Below are positions 10,075 through 18,863 of a stretch of DNA of 38,319 nt, piece by piece (within the stretch, counting starts at the first letter, position 1; the number at the start of each line of letters is the position of its first letter). The notes beneath the pieces are model-generated. The model was not told the DNA's origin. It did no database searches and saw only the letters and a list, made by a program, of their open reading frames with translations. Source of the stretch: Blastocatellia bacterium (GTDB taxonomy: Bacteria > Acidobacteriota > Blastocatellia > HR10 > J050); contig JALSQX010000064.1 of the NCBI GenBank assembly GCA_026985075.1, forward strand, positions 1 to 38,319. The letters run 5' to 3'. The translations under genes and the position numbers were made by a program.

Positions 10075-11667
10075 ATGCTGTGGAGGGTGATGATCGTCCT
10101 TCTCGCCATCGCCGTACCGGCCGGGGCTCAACAAGCGACGCCGCACGCCAAGGCCGTCGAGGAAGGAGCCTCCGGGCGCCGCGCCGTTCCCTGGCTCGTG
10201 ACCGTCGTGCACACATTGAGCGTGAAAGATGTCATCGACCAGTTGCGCGCCAAGGGATTCCTCGTTTCACCTTTGAATAAAGCAACATCCCGCTCTCAGG
10301 CCATCACCAATGTGACCTCCGGCCTCGTCATCGGGCCATCGGGGCGCATTCTCGTGCGGTTGGCTAATTTCAAGGATAAACTGGGCGTCCCCATTCGACC
10401 GAAACCAGAGGCGATAACGGTCATCACCGGGGATGGGCGACGGCTCAAGCCATCGGTGGTCGCTTACGATCCCACCACCGGATATAGCGTATTGGAAGTC
10501 CCTGATCTGGCCGTCAAACCACCGGCGTTCGCCTCGACGTTCACTCCTTCGCAACAGGGCGAGCAGGTGCGATTGTTGTTTCAGGTCCCGGATCACATCG
10601 CCGCTCGCGCTGAGAGTGATTCTCGAGCATCGCGGGCACCCGCCGCGAAAAAGCTCGTTGGCCCCATCCCCATTCAGCGAGCGAATGAACCCCTCGGCCT
10701 TCGCATTGTGGAAGATAGCGTGCGCATTACTCCTCGAGGCGGGACGGGTCGGGCGCGCTCCGGCGATGTGAACGTCGTCGAGTTGAAGCTCGATCGATCC
10801 ACCGTATTCGGCGAGAGCGTGGTCCTGAACAAGAGGGGACAGGTCGTTGGCCTGATGGAGTTTCTCGGGCCGGCCATGGGCGTGGTGAAGTCCATTGACC
10901 AATTGCGAGCCATGGCCGAGCGCCTCCTCTTGCAGAATGAGCGTCGACGAGGGTGGTTGGGCATCCGGGTCGAACAGTTATCCAATGCGGCAGTCAAGCA
11001 ACAATTCAGTCCCCACGCAGCGGGGAAAGCCCGCCTCCGGGTGAAAGACGTCTTCCCCAATAGCCCGGCCGAGCGCGCCGGCGTGCGGCCGGGGGACTTC
11101 ATTCGCCGGGTGAACGGGCAACTGGTCAAGACGCTCGGTCAACTGGCCGCGCTCACCTCGCCGCTCCCGGTAGGTTCAGAGGTGCGACTGGAGATCTTGC
11201 GGGATGAGGCCGTTCACCAGCTCACGCTTCGGATCGCCCCGCGGCCGAGCGGGTTCGCCCGAGCGCTCACCCGAGCCAATCGCTTCGGGCGGACTCCGGC
11301 CCTCGAACGAGCGGCGGGCGATGAGCGAGCTCGGGTGCAGAGAACGACCGTGGGGACGCCCGCCGGTCGATTGCTTCGCTGGGGGCTCAAGGTCGAGTCG
11401 TTGACCGACCAACTGAGGACGTTCTTCGGCGTTCCGGGGACGGGCGGCGTGCTCGTCACCGAGGTGACGATGACGCGCCCCGCCGGACAGGTGGGCCTGC
11501 GCGCCGGTGACGTCATCGTCGCCGTCAATGGTGAGCCGGTAGCCAATGAACGCGATCTGGTGGAACGGCTTCATCAATTCTCTCGATCGTCGGGGAAAAT
11601 CGCTCTGTCCATCTATCGTCATCGGCGGCCTCTGGTCATCTCCGTCGAGCCCTCGCGACTCTTCTGA
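10075..11667 (+). CDS. HtrA/DegP-like secreted protein with two PDZ domains, catalytic triad lost
   Basis: This protein has 530 residues from ATG 10075, which has GGAGG 7 nt upstream; the in-frame ATG at 10051 would bury the signal peptide. After the signal peptide (LWRVMIVLLAIAVPAGA), a trypsin-like domain spans about residues 40-280. PDZ1 is at about 293-388 (GWLGIRVEQL, NSPAERAGVRPGDFI) and PDZ2 at about 425-525 (RPAGQVGLRAGDVIVAVNGE). The trypsin-like fold is recognisable (TSGLVIGPSGRIL; YDPTTGYSVLEV; VVLNKRGQVVGL). However, the expected His segment reads ILVRLANF, the Asp position has Gly in PTTGYSV, and the GNSGGP segment reads VFGESV. It is therefore probably a non-proteolytic periplasmic sensor or scaffold. 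The gene directly follows the anti-sigma gene. Confidence 0.85.
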   Translation: MLWRVMIVLLAIAVPAGAQQATPHAKAVEEGASGRRAVPWLVTVVHTLSVKDVIDQLRAKGFLVSPLNKATSRSQAITNVTSGLVIGPSGRILVRLANFKDKLGVPIRPKPEAITVITGDGRRLKPSVVAYDPTTGYSVLEVPDLAVKPPAFASTFTPSQQGEQVRLLFQVPDHIAARAESDSRASRAPAAKKLVGPIPIQRANEPLGLRIVEDSVRITPRGGTGRARSGDVNVVELKLDRSTVFGESVVLNKRGQVVGLMEFLGPAMGVVKSIDQLRAMAERLLLQNERRRGWLGIRVEQLSNAAVKQQFSPHAAGKARLRVKDVFPNSPAERAGVRPGDFIRRVNGQLVKTLGQLAALTSPLPVGSEVRLEILRDEAVHQLTLRIAPRPSGFARALTRANRFGRTPALERAAGDERARVQRTTVGTPAGRLLRWGLKVESLTDQLRTFFGVPGTGGVLVTEVTMTRPAGQVGLRAGDVIVAVNGEPVANERDLVERLHQFSRSSGKIALSIYRHRRPLVISVEPSRLF

Positions 11668-11710
11668 TGCCGACGAATCTTCCATCTTAGGTGGTCGAAT
11701 CGAGAACGTC

Positions 11711-12601
11711 ATGCGCGCTTCTGTCACCGTGACCCTCATGCTCGTCCTTCTGGCCGGCCTCCTGACGCCCGCCCCGTTCGCTTCGAGGACGACATCTCCT
11801 GCTGTCGATTCGGAGACCGACCGATTGATCCGGGTGAACGTGAGCGTCTGGGATGCGCGTGGCCGGCCGGTAAGAGATCTCTCGGCGTCAGATTTCCGGG
11901 TTTCCCAGGATGGGGTTCCCCTGGCGATTCAGCGGTTCATCAAACCGACGACCCCTCTACGGGTCATGATAATGGTGGACACCAGCGGAAGCATGCGGCG
12001 AGCGTTTGCGCGCCTCCAGACGGCGCTCTTAGATTTCGTCTCTTCCTTCGGCAGGTACGATGAGATCGCCCTGGTGTCGTTCACGCGAGATCCGTTCGTG
12101 GAGACCGATTTTTCGGTCAACGTGGATCGCGTCAAGCGAGCCATCAGGGAGCTTCAGCTCACCCGGGAACGGATCGAGGTGACCTGGCTCATTGATGCCC
12201 TCCCTCTGGCTTTAGATGAGCTTCGAGAATCGGGCGAGCGGGTACGGACGGCGCTCATTCTCGTCACTGACGGTCTGGATCGAGGAAGCCATCGCGTGAC
12301 CAAGAAGCAGCTGCTTCTGATGGCCAGTCGGGATCTGGTGAGCATCTACGTCATTCAGGCATACGGGCGAAAGAATGGCTTTCTGCAAGCGCTCTCCGGC
12401 GTCACCGGCGCTCGAGTGTATCGCGTCGACAAGGATCTGGAGAGGCACCTGGAACAGCTCGCTCGTCATTTGAGCGCCCACTACGTTTTAGGCGTCGCTC
12501 TTCCCGCTCGTCAATCGAAGGCCAAGCAACGCCCCCTCAGCGTGACGGTGGCCCGGTCGGGGGTCACCGTGGTCGCTCCCACCGCATATCGAACGCCATG
12601 A
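11711..12601 (+). CDS. Secreted VWA-domain protein, acidobacterial type
   Basis: This 296-residue protein starts at ATG 11711, followed by a signal peptide of about 25 residues (VTVTLMLVLLAGLLTPAPFA). A short strand region follows (VNVSVWDARGRPVRDLSASD), typical of the VWFA-related acidobacterial family (TIGR03436). The VWA domain has an intact metal site, DTSGSM, with the downstream VSFTRD and VTDGLDRG elements. The frame is open upstream to 11546, but that region overlaps the HtrA-like gene. It is the last gene of the sigma/anti-sigma/HtrA-like run, 43 nt after it, and is likely co-transcribed. It shares domain layout with the protein at 6551-7621 but not close sequence. Confidence 0.88.
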   Translation: MRASVTVTLMLVLLAGLLTPAPFASRTTSPAVDSETDRLIRVNVSVWDARGRPVRDLSASDFRVSQDGVPLAIQRFIKPTTPLRVMIMVDTSGSMRRAFARLQTALLDFVSSFGRYDEIALVSFTRDPFVETDFSVNVDRVKRAIRELQLTRERIEVTWLIDALPLALDELRESGERVRTALILVTDGLDRGSHRVTKKQLLLMASRDLVSIYVIQAYGRKNGFLQALSGVTGARVYRVDKDLERHLEQLARHLSAHYVLGVALPARQSKAKQRPLSVTVARSGVTVVAPTAYRTP

Positions 12602-12641
12602 CTCCGCGCCGACGTTTCCCTCAGTGGGAGTCCGTGCCTGG

Positions 12642-13766
12642 TCAGAGGGTGAGGCGGCGTCTGGATTTCTCTCGGTGGCGCTCCAGCGCCAACTCGATCA
12701 GTCGGTCGATGAGCTCGGGATAGCGAATACCACTCGCTTCCCAGAGTTTCGGGTACATGCTGATGCTGGTGAACCCGGGGATGGTATTGATCTCGTTGAC
12801 CAGCAGGCGGCCCGTTCGGCGCTCAATGAAGAAATCCACGCGGGCCATGCCCGATCCATCGATGGCCTGGAATGCCCGAATCGCCCATCGTTGGAGCTTG
12901 GCGGTGAGGCGGGCGGGGAGTTTGGCCGGGATGATGAGCTGGGCGGCATCGTTGATGTACTTGTCCGTGTAATCGTAAAACTCAGCGCCGGGGATGATCT
13001 CGCCGGGGAGGCTGGCCATGGGCGCGTCGTTGCCCAGGACGCTGACCTCGATTTCGCGGCCCTCGATGGCCTCTTCGATGAGGATCTTGCGATCGAATTC
13101 GGCGGCCAGCTCGATAGCGTCTTTCAAGGCGCTTCCCTCCTTGACCTTGGTGATTCCCACCGAAGAACCGAGGTTGGCCGGTTTGACGAACACGGGGAGG
13201 CCCATCTTTCGCAGAATGCGTCCGATGATGGCCGCCGGGCGCTTTCGCCAGACGCTCCTCTCGATGGCCAAGTAGTCGACCACTGACAAGCCAGCCTGGC
13301 GAAACAGCCGTTTCATCATGTCCTTGTCCATGCCCACGGCCGATGCCAGTACGCCGCAACCAACGTAAGGGATGTCGGCCAGTTCCAGTAATCCTTGGAT
13401 GGTGCCATCCTCACCATAGGGGCCGTGGAGCACGGGGAAGACGACGTCGAGCGGCATCCGCTTGATGAGGTGCATGCCAGAATCGAAGGTCAGCAATCCG
13501 CCCAATTGAGCATCGCCGGGAAGGATGATCTCGGTCGCGCGGCGATCGGTCATCCAGCGCGGCAGGGAGGGGAGCGTCCCTCTGGGGAGCAGGCGTCGGG
13601 CTTCACTCGGCGGAAGCCAATGTCCGTCCTTATCGATGGCGATGGGGATGACCTCATATTTGCGCCGATCCATGGCGCGGATGATCGATCCGGCGGAGAT
13701 GAGCGAGACCTCGTGTTCGCCGGATCGACCGCCAAAGATGACGCCCACGCGAAGTTTCTCAGTCAA
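12642..13766 (-). CDS. ddl: D-alanine--D-alanine ligase
   Basis: This ATP-grasp enzyme (374 residues) joins two D-alanines for peptidoglycan. The N-terminal [10 protein letters not shown] holds the family Glu. [30 protein letters not shown], the ATP-grasp Lys segment [28 protein letters not shown] and the metal-binding end [19 protein letters not shown] are all present. The YDY-KY segment fits D-Ala-D-Ala ligases. The start ATG 13766 agrees with the family. The gene lies 30 nt downstream of arginase at the end of a five-gene minus-strand run. The convergent VWA gene ends about 40 bp beyond it. Confidence 0.95.
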   Translation of the reverse strand: MTEKLRVGVIFGGRSGEHEVSLISAGSIIRAMDRRKYEVIPIAIDKDGHWLPPSEARRLLPRGTLPSLPRWMTDRRATEIILPGDAQLGGLLTFDSGMHLIKRMPLDVVFPVLHGPYGEDGTIQGLLELADIPYVGCGVLASAVGMDKDMMKRLFRQAGLSVVDYLAIERSVWRKRPAAIIGRILRKMGLPVFVKPANLGSSVGITKVKEGSALKDAIELAAEFDRKILIEEAIEGREIEVSVLGNDAPMASLPGEIIPGAEFYDYTDKYINDAAQLIIPAKLPARLTAKLQRWAIRAFQAIDGSGMARVDFFIERRTGRLLVNEINTIPGFTSISMYPKLWEASGIRYPELIDRLIELALERHREKSRRRLTL

Positions 13767-13796
13767 TGTCGTCCTCCTCGCTCGGTGATCGCCGGT

Positions 13797-14723
13797 TCAT
13801 AGGATGCGCTGGCCGAAGGCCGAGAGAATGAGTTCCACGGCCAACGCGCCAGTCTGATTTCGCGTGTCCAGAATGGGATTGACTTCGACGACTTCTATGG
13901 CGATAACCCGCCGGCTGTCAGCGATCATCTCCATAGCCAGATGAGCCTCGCGATACGTCGCCCCGCCGACGACCGGCGTACCCACACCTGGAGCGTAGGT
14001 GGGGTCGATGAAGTCCATATCCAAACTCACCAACAGGCCGGCCGTCCCCGTCGTGGCTATGGCGAGGGCCTCTTCCATGACCGCCCGGATGCCGCGCTCG
14101 TCGATATCGCGCATGGTGAACACCCGGAGCCCGCTCGATCGGACGTTCTCTCGCTCCAGATCATCGATGCTCCGGACGCCGATGAGCGCGCAGGCGCGAG
14201 CATCCAGTTTGGGGGCGAATCCCTTCAGGTGAGTGAGTTCCCGCGGACCCATCCCTAATGAAGCGGCATAAGGCATGCCGTGAATATTCCCCGAGGGCGT
14301 CGTCTCCGGCGTATTCATATCGGCGTGAGCGTCAAACCAGATGACGCCCACGTTCTGGCCGCGCCGCCGATAAAACGCCGCCACGCCGGCGATCGTGCCC
14401 ACGGAGATCGATTGATCGCCTCCGAGCACCAGCGGGATGGCGCCCTCATCGAGGATGGCTTCGACGCGGTCGGCCAATCGCTGGTTGGCCTGAGTGACTT
14501 CGGGCAGGTACTTGGCGCGAGGATGGGTCATCGAGAGGACTTCGGGGATGGGGACGGGGACATCGCCCCGGTCAATGACCTCGTACCCCAGTCGCGCCAG
14601 TCGTTTCTGGAGATCGGCCATGCGGATGGCCGAGGGACCCATATCCACGCCTCGGCGATCGGCGCCGAGATCCATGGGAACGCCGATGATGCGAATCTGT
14701 TTGTCGGTGGTTGTCGTCGTCAT
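13797..14723 (-). CDS. Arginase-family hydrolase with atypical metal site
   Basis: This 308-residue protein belongs to the ureohydrolase family, probably arginase (arginine to ornithine plus urea) by overall pattern. [17 protein letters not shown] near the N-terminus, [18 protein letters not shown] (D131, H133, D135) and [11 protein letters not shown] (D235, D237) are normal. The first Mn ligand motif GGDHS reads GGDQS: Gln104, codon CAA at 14414-14412. The start ATG 14723 overlaps the methyltransferase stop as ATGA; ATG 14771 in frame lies inside that gene. Whether the enzyme is active, or acts on another guanidino substrate, cannot be told from sequence. Confidence 0.88.
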   Translation of the reverse strand: MTTTTTDKQIRIIGVPMDLGADRRGVDMGPSAIRMADLQKRLARLGYEVIDRGDVPVPIPEVLSMTHPRAKYLPEVTQANQRLADRVEAILDEGAIPLVLGGDQSISVGTIAGVAAFYRRRGQNVGVIWFDAHADMNTPETTPSGNIHGMPYAASLGMGPRELTHLKGFAPKLDARACALIGVRSIDDLERENVRSSGLRVFTMRDIDERGIRAVMEEALAIATTGTAGLLVSLDMDFIDPTYAPGVGTPVVGGATYREAHLAMEMIADSRRVIAIEVVEVNPILDTRNQTGALAVELILSAFGQRIL

Positions 14724-15418
14724 GGTCGGATCGCTTTGATCAGAGAAAAGACCCAGGAGTGCGTCGTCCACGGTCTCTGGAGTCCTCGGATGATGATGGG
14801 TTGGAAACCGGCATCGACGAGCATCTGGGCCAGTTCATCGGCCGAATAAAATTCGGCCGCCGCTTCGGCTCGATCTTTTCTCACGTATTGATGATAGAGC
14901 GCGCGCCAGACCAGCCGCCAATCATTGAACCGGGAATGGGGAACGGTGGCCTCGGCAATGAGCAACCGTCCGCCAGGGGCGAGCACGCGATGGGCTTCAG
15001 TGATGAAAGCGCGGCCATCGAGCAAGCGGAACGATGAGCCGCAGGTCAGCACGTCGAACGTCTGATCGGGAAAGGGAAGGTCTTCGACGGCGGCGATGCG
15101 CCAGTCGATGAACTCCTCGAGACCCGCCGTCTGAGCCTGCCTGTAGGCCTGCTCGAGGATCTCCTCAATGGGACAGAGGCACGTGACCTGACCGGGATGA
15201 ACGCGAGCGACCATCCGAAGGGCCAGCGTGACATCTTGGGAGGCGATGTCCAGGACTCGATCTCCAGGATGGAGATCGGCTTCGGCCAGCATGCGTTCGA
15301 TGACGGTGACCAGGTCCAGTCCCGTCCTCCGTCGGAACCGCCGAGCGAACGCGCGATGAGGACGCACATCCTCGGTGGCTGGACGGGGCGATGGAAATGG
15401 GTTCGTTTCCACCATCAT
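14720..15418 (-). CDS. Class I SAM-dependent methyltransferase
   Basis: This protein of about 232 residues has the methyltransferase Rossmann pattern. Motif I is [17 protein letters not shown] (a modified glycine motif), followed by acidic positions after strand 2, [20 protein letters not shown] for motif II/III, and [19 protein letters not shown]. It resembles UbiE/COQ5-like enzymes (methyltransferase domain 11); the substrate is unknown. ATG 15418 is chosen because it overlaps the LOG gene stop (ATGA). The open frame continues upstream to 15625, but that part lies within the LOG gene and lacks similarity. The stop overlaps the arginase start, so three genes are coupled. Confidence 0.85.
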   Translation of the reverse strand: MMVETNPFPSPRPATEDVRPHRAFARRFRRRTGLDLVTVIERMLAEADLHPGDRVLDIASQDVTLALRMVARVHPGQVTCLCPIEEILEQAYRQAQTAGLEEFIDWRIAAVEDLPFPDQTFDVLTCGSSFRLLDGRAFITEAHRVLAPGGRLLIAEATVPHSRFNDWRLVWRALYHQYVRKDRAEAAAEFYSADELAQMLVDAGFQPIIIRGLQRPWTTHSWVFSLIKAIRP

Positions 15419-15981
15419 GTTGAGAGGAGCGATCGCCTCTCGGGCCATGCCCGGCAGAGGTGATCGAAAGCCTGTTCGGCCGAATCGACGATGACGACGT
15501 GCGGGAGATCGCGTCCATCGACGGCCAGGTGGCGGGCCCACGCTCGGACGACCCGCCGCCAGGGCGTCCCGATGAGCAGGAAGGGCGTCGGCGATGAGAA
15601 CCACCTGAGGACGAGCAGGTTCCACATGAATGCCACTTCGGTGATCGTCCCGATGCCCCCCCGAAGTCCCACGAATCCGTCGGCCAGCTCAGCCATCGTC
15701 TTGAGACGAGCGAAGAGATTGGGGACGCGGATCTCCCGAGTCACGTATCGATTGGGCGGCTCGTCAAAGATGTCCACGGTCACGCCAATGACCACACCAC
15801 CCGCCCGTCGTGCCCCGCGACTCGCCGCTTCCATGACGCCATCGTATCCGCCGGTGCAGACGATCGCTCCCGCGCGACCGAGGAGATGGCCGAGGCGCTC
15901 GGCGTGTCGGTATTCCTCGGCCTCGGCCGAACAACGGGAGTTGCCGAAAATGCACACGATCTTGTCAGTGAGTCGGGACAT
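15415..15981 (-). CDS. LOG-family protein (lysine-decarboxylase-like Rossmann fold)
   Basis: This 188-residue protein resembles the LOG/TIGR00725-TIGR00730 group, whose characterised members are cytokinin-type or purine nucleoside monophosphate phosphoribohydrolases. It shows IVCIFGNSRC near the start, VCTGGYDGVMEAASRGARRA near 42-61, and the family's GG-x-GT-x-x-E motif as GLRGGIGTITE near 105-115. The usual leading Pro of PGGxGT is Arg here. Activity is therefore not assured. It lies 29 nt after asnS and overlaps the methyltransferase start. Confidence 0.85.
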   Translation of the reverse strand: MSRLTDKIVCIFGNSRCSAEAEEYRHAERLGHLLGRAGAIVCTGGYDGVMEAASRGARRAGGVVIGVTVDIFDEPPNRYVTREIRVPNLFARLKTMAELADGFVGLRGGIGTITEVAFMWNLLVLRWFSSPTPFLLIGTPWRRVVRAWARHLAVDGRDLPHVVIVDSAEQAFDHLCRAWPERRSLLST

Positions 15982-16010
15982 CGCTCGTCGTCGTTCCTCT
16001 CACTCGGCGC

Positions 16011-17306
16011 TCACGGCTTCAACCGATAGAGCGTGCGCGGGAAGGGAATCGCTTCCCGGACATGAGCGAGGCCGCACAACCAGGCCACACACCGTTCGAT
16101 GCCCATGCCGAATCCGGCATGCGGGACCGATCCATAGCGGCGGAGGTCCAGATACCAATCGAACGCCTCTTCGGGGAGATGGTGTTCTTCGATGCGCTGC
16201 TTGAGCAAGGAGAGCGAAGCGATCCGTTGTCCGCCGCCAATGATCTCGCCATACCCTTCGGGGGCCAGGACGTCGACGCAGAGGGCGAGTTCGGGCCGCT
16301 CGGGATCGGGCTCCATGTAAAATGCCTTGACCGCTGCCGGATAGCGATGCACCATGACCGGTCGATCGAATTGCTCGGAGAGATACGTCTCGTGCGGCGA
16401 GCCGAAATCGTCGCCCCACTGGAATTCCAGGCCGCCCTGGTGAAGCCGCCTCACGGCTTCGTCATAATGAAGGCGGGGGAACGGTCGCTCGATGGCCTCC
16501 AGTTTGGACGTGTCCCGTTCCAACACGTCCAGTTGAGGCCGCCGCCGCTCCAGGACGCGCTCGACCACGGCCATGATCAACTCCTCGGCCAGCTCCATGA
16601 TATCGTCCAGGGTGGCGTAAGCGATCTCTGGCTCCACCATCCAGAATTCCGTGAGGTGGCGTCGCGTCTTCGATCTCTCCGCTCGGAACGTCGGACCGAA
16701 GCAGTAGGTGCGTCCGAAGGCGGCCGCCGTCGCCTCGTTGTACAGTTGACCTGATTGTGTCAGGTACGCCTTCTCGTCGCCGAAGTAATCGACTTCGAAG
16801 AGCGTCGTCGTCCCTTCGCAGGCGGCGGGGGTGAAAATTGGCGTGTCGCAGAGAACGAAGCCACGATCGTCGAAGAAGTCTCGAACCGCTCGGATCACCT
16901 CGTGGCGCACGAGCATGATGGCATGCTGTTTTCGCGATCGAAGCCAGAGATGGCGGTGATCGAGCAGGAATTCGATACCATGTTCCTTCTTGGTGATCGG
17001 ATAGGGTTCGGCGAGATGGACGACCTCCAATCCGGTGACATCGAGTTCATAACCACCGGGCGCGCGCTCGTCCTGGCGCACTCTCCCGCGCACGATGATC
17101 GCCGACTCTTGCGTGAGGCGATCGAAATCTTCCCATACCGACTCCGGGACGGCCGACTTGACGACGACGCCTTGAATGATGCCCGTTCCGTCTCTGATCT
17201 GAGGGAACATGATCTTCCCGCTGGAGCGCTTGTTGTACAACCATCCCTTGATGATGACGTCTTCGCCCACGTGGTGAGCGACCTCTGAGATCCATGCTCG
17301 CTTCAT
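16011..17306 (-). CDS. asnS: Asparaginyl-tRNA synthetase
   Basis: This class II synthetase (431 residues) charges tRNA-Asn. An OB-fold anticodon domain (about 1-110, with [20 protein letters not shown]) comes first, then the catalytic core. Motif 2 is in [20 protein letters not shown] and motif 3 in [16 protein letters not shown]. The conserved Asn-specific GGGQR and [10 protein letters not shown] segments support AsnRS over AspRS. Length is normal. Start ATG 17306 has no evident strong ribosome site. It is the first gene of the run asnS, LOG, methyltransferase, arginase, ddl. No confident promoter was found upstream. Confidence 0.95.
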   Translation of the reverse strand: MKRAWISEVAHHVGEDVIIKGWLYNKRSSGKIMFPQIRDGTGIIQGVVVKSAVPESVWEDFDRLTQESAIIVRGRVRQDERAPGGYELDVTGLEVVHLAEPYPITKKEHGIEFLLDHRHLWLRSRKQHAIMLVRHEVIRAVRDFFDDRGFVLCDTPIFTPAACEGTTTLFEVDYFGDEKAYLTQSGQLYNEATAAAFGRTYCFGPTFRAERSKTRRHLTEFWMVEPEIAYATLDDIMELAEELIMAVVERVLERRRPQLDVLERDTSKLEAIERPFPRLHYDEAVRRLHQGGLEFQWGDDFGSPHETYLSEQFDRPVMVHRYPAAVKAFYMEPDPERPELALCVDVLAPEGYGEIIGGGQRIASLSLLKQRIEEHHLPEEAFDWYLDLRRYGSVPHAGFGMGIERCVAWLCGLAHVREAIPFPRTLYRLKP

Positions 17307-17577
17307 AATCGTTCAACAGATCCTCGGCATGATGGCGTTCAAACACCATATCCTACAACATGGAACCAGTGAGGGGAAGAGGGAATCATCGGGCCCTCAG
17401 GGGTGGATGACCAGGGCAAGATGCGTTATGATAAGGCCCTCCCTGGAGAGGGGAGAGTGGCCGAATCACCCCGAGAGGTGAGTCTGGTTCGGCCACCAGG
17501 CGAGCCGAGAGCCACAGCTCTTCTGGGACTGAACATAGTCGGTGGTGTCAGATCAGGGAAGGAGGAGGAAGGGATTC

Positions 17578-18753
17578 ATGAAACTCTCAGAGAGAATGCC
17601 CCGGTTGGGAACCGAAACCGCTTTCGAAGTCCTCGTCCGAGCGCGAGCACTGGAAGCTCGAGGGAGGGACGTCATCCATCTGGAGATCGGAGAGCCGGAT
17701 TTCAACACACCGGATTACATCGTCCAGGCGTGCATCCGCGCTTTGCAGCGGGGGGCCCATCACTATGGACCTTCTGCCGGACTGCCCGAACTGCGCGAGG
17801 CCATTGCCGAAGATTGCCTTCGGCGACGGGGCGTTCGCGTCGAGCCGGAGAATGTCGTCGTGACGCCCGGCGCCAAGCCCATTATATTTTTCACCCTGCT
17901 CGCCCTGGTGGATCCCGGCGATGAGGTGATCTATCCGAATCCCGGCTTCCCGATCTACGAGTCGATGATCAACTATCTGGGCGGGAAGCCGATTCCCATT
18001 CGATTGATCGAAGAAGAAGGGTTCGTCCTGGACGTCGACGAGTTGGTGAGGAGAATCAGCAATAAGACCAAGCTGATCATCCTGAACACGCCGCATAATC
18101 CCACCGGAGGGATCATCCCCCGGGAGGCCATGATGGAGATCGGTCGAGCCGCAGCCCACTATGGCGTTCCCATACTCAGCGACGAAATCTACAGTCGCAT
18201 TCTCTACGAGGGAGAGCATTTCTCGATCGCTCAGGTGCCCGGCATGCTCGAGCAGACCATCATCCTGGACGGCTTTTCGAAAACGTACGCCATGACCGGG
18301 TGGCGGCTGGGATATGGCATCATGCCCAAAGCATTGGCTCAACAGATCGCTCGATTGCAAACCAACAGTAACTCCTGTACGGCGACGTTCACTCAGTTGG
18401 CGGGCATCACGGCCTTGCGGGACGAGGGCGATGAGGTCCGAGATATGGTGGCCGAATTTCAACGACGACGCGATTTCATCGTGAATGGGTTGAACGCGAT
18501 TGACGGGATGTCCTGCGTCATGCCGCGAGGGGCCTTCTATGTCTTCCCCAATATCACCGCCACGGGATGGAAGAGCAAGCCGCTGGCCGACTATCTGTTG
18601 GAGGAAGCGGGAGTGGCCTGCCTCTCGGGAACGGCCTTCGGGAGCTATGGAGAGGGGTATTTGCGGTTCTCCTATGCCAACTCCATTGAGAATATCGGTA
18701 AAGCGCTCGATCGCATGGCTGGGGCGTTGGCCAAGGCGCGCCCGTCACCATGA
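17578..18753 (+). CDS. Class I/II pyridoxal-phosphate aminotransferase
   Basis: This 391-residue enzyme is a fold type I aminotransferase of the aspartate/alanine family. It has IHLEIGEPDFNTPDYI near 37-52, the YPNPGFPIYESM segment, NTPHNPTGG (conserved Asn), the SDEIYSRILYEG segment, the PLP-lysine loop GFSKTYAMTGWRLGYG, and a C-terminal LRFSYANS holding the substrate carboxylate-binding Arg. Substrate is not determined. ATG 17578 is preceded by GGGAAGGAGGAGGAAGGG, which fixes the start against an in-frame ATG at 17542. A possible -10 box TATGAT at 17427-17432 has only a poor -35. The next gene, a D-2-hydroxyacid dehydrogenase, follows after 110 bp. Confidence 0.93.
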   Translation: MKLSERMPRLGTETAFEVLVRARALEARGRDVIHLEIGEPDFNTPDYIVQACIRALQRGAHHYGPSAGLPELREAIAEDCLRRRGVRVEPENVVVTPGAKPIIFFTLLALVDPGDEVIYPNPGFPIYESMINYLGGKPIPIRLIEEEGFVLDVDELVRRISNKTKLIILNTPHNPTGGIIPREAMMEIGRAAAHYGVPILSDEIYSRILYEGEHFSIAQVPGMLEQTIILDGFSKTYAMTGWRLGYGIMPKALAQQIARLQTNSNSCTATFTQLAGITALRDEGDEVRDMVAEFQRRRDFIVNGLNAIDGMSCVMPRGAFYVFPNITATGWKSKPLADYLLEEAGVACLSGTAFGSYGEGYLRFSYANSIENIGKALDRMAGALAKARPSP

Positions 18754-18863
18754 TGAGGCCCAACGCCACGGAACCGGTCGAGATCCACAGAGGATCTCCG
18801 ATTCAAAGCGGATCGAGCTCGACGTTGCCTGCTGGTTCCGCACTTCATCGGGGAGGTGGTTTG

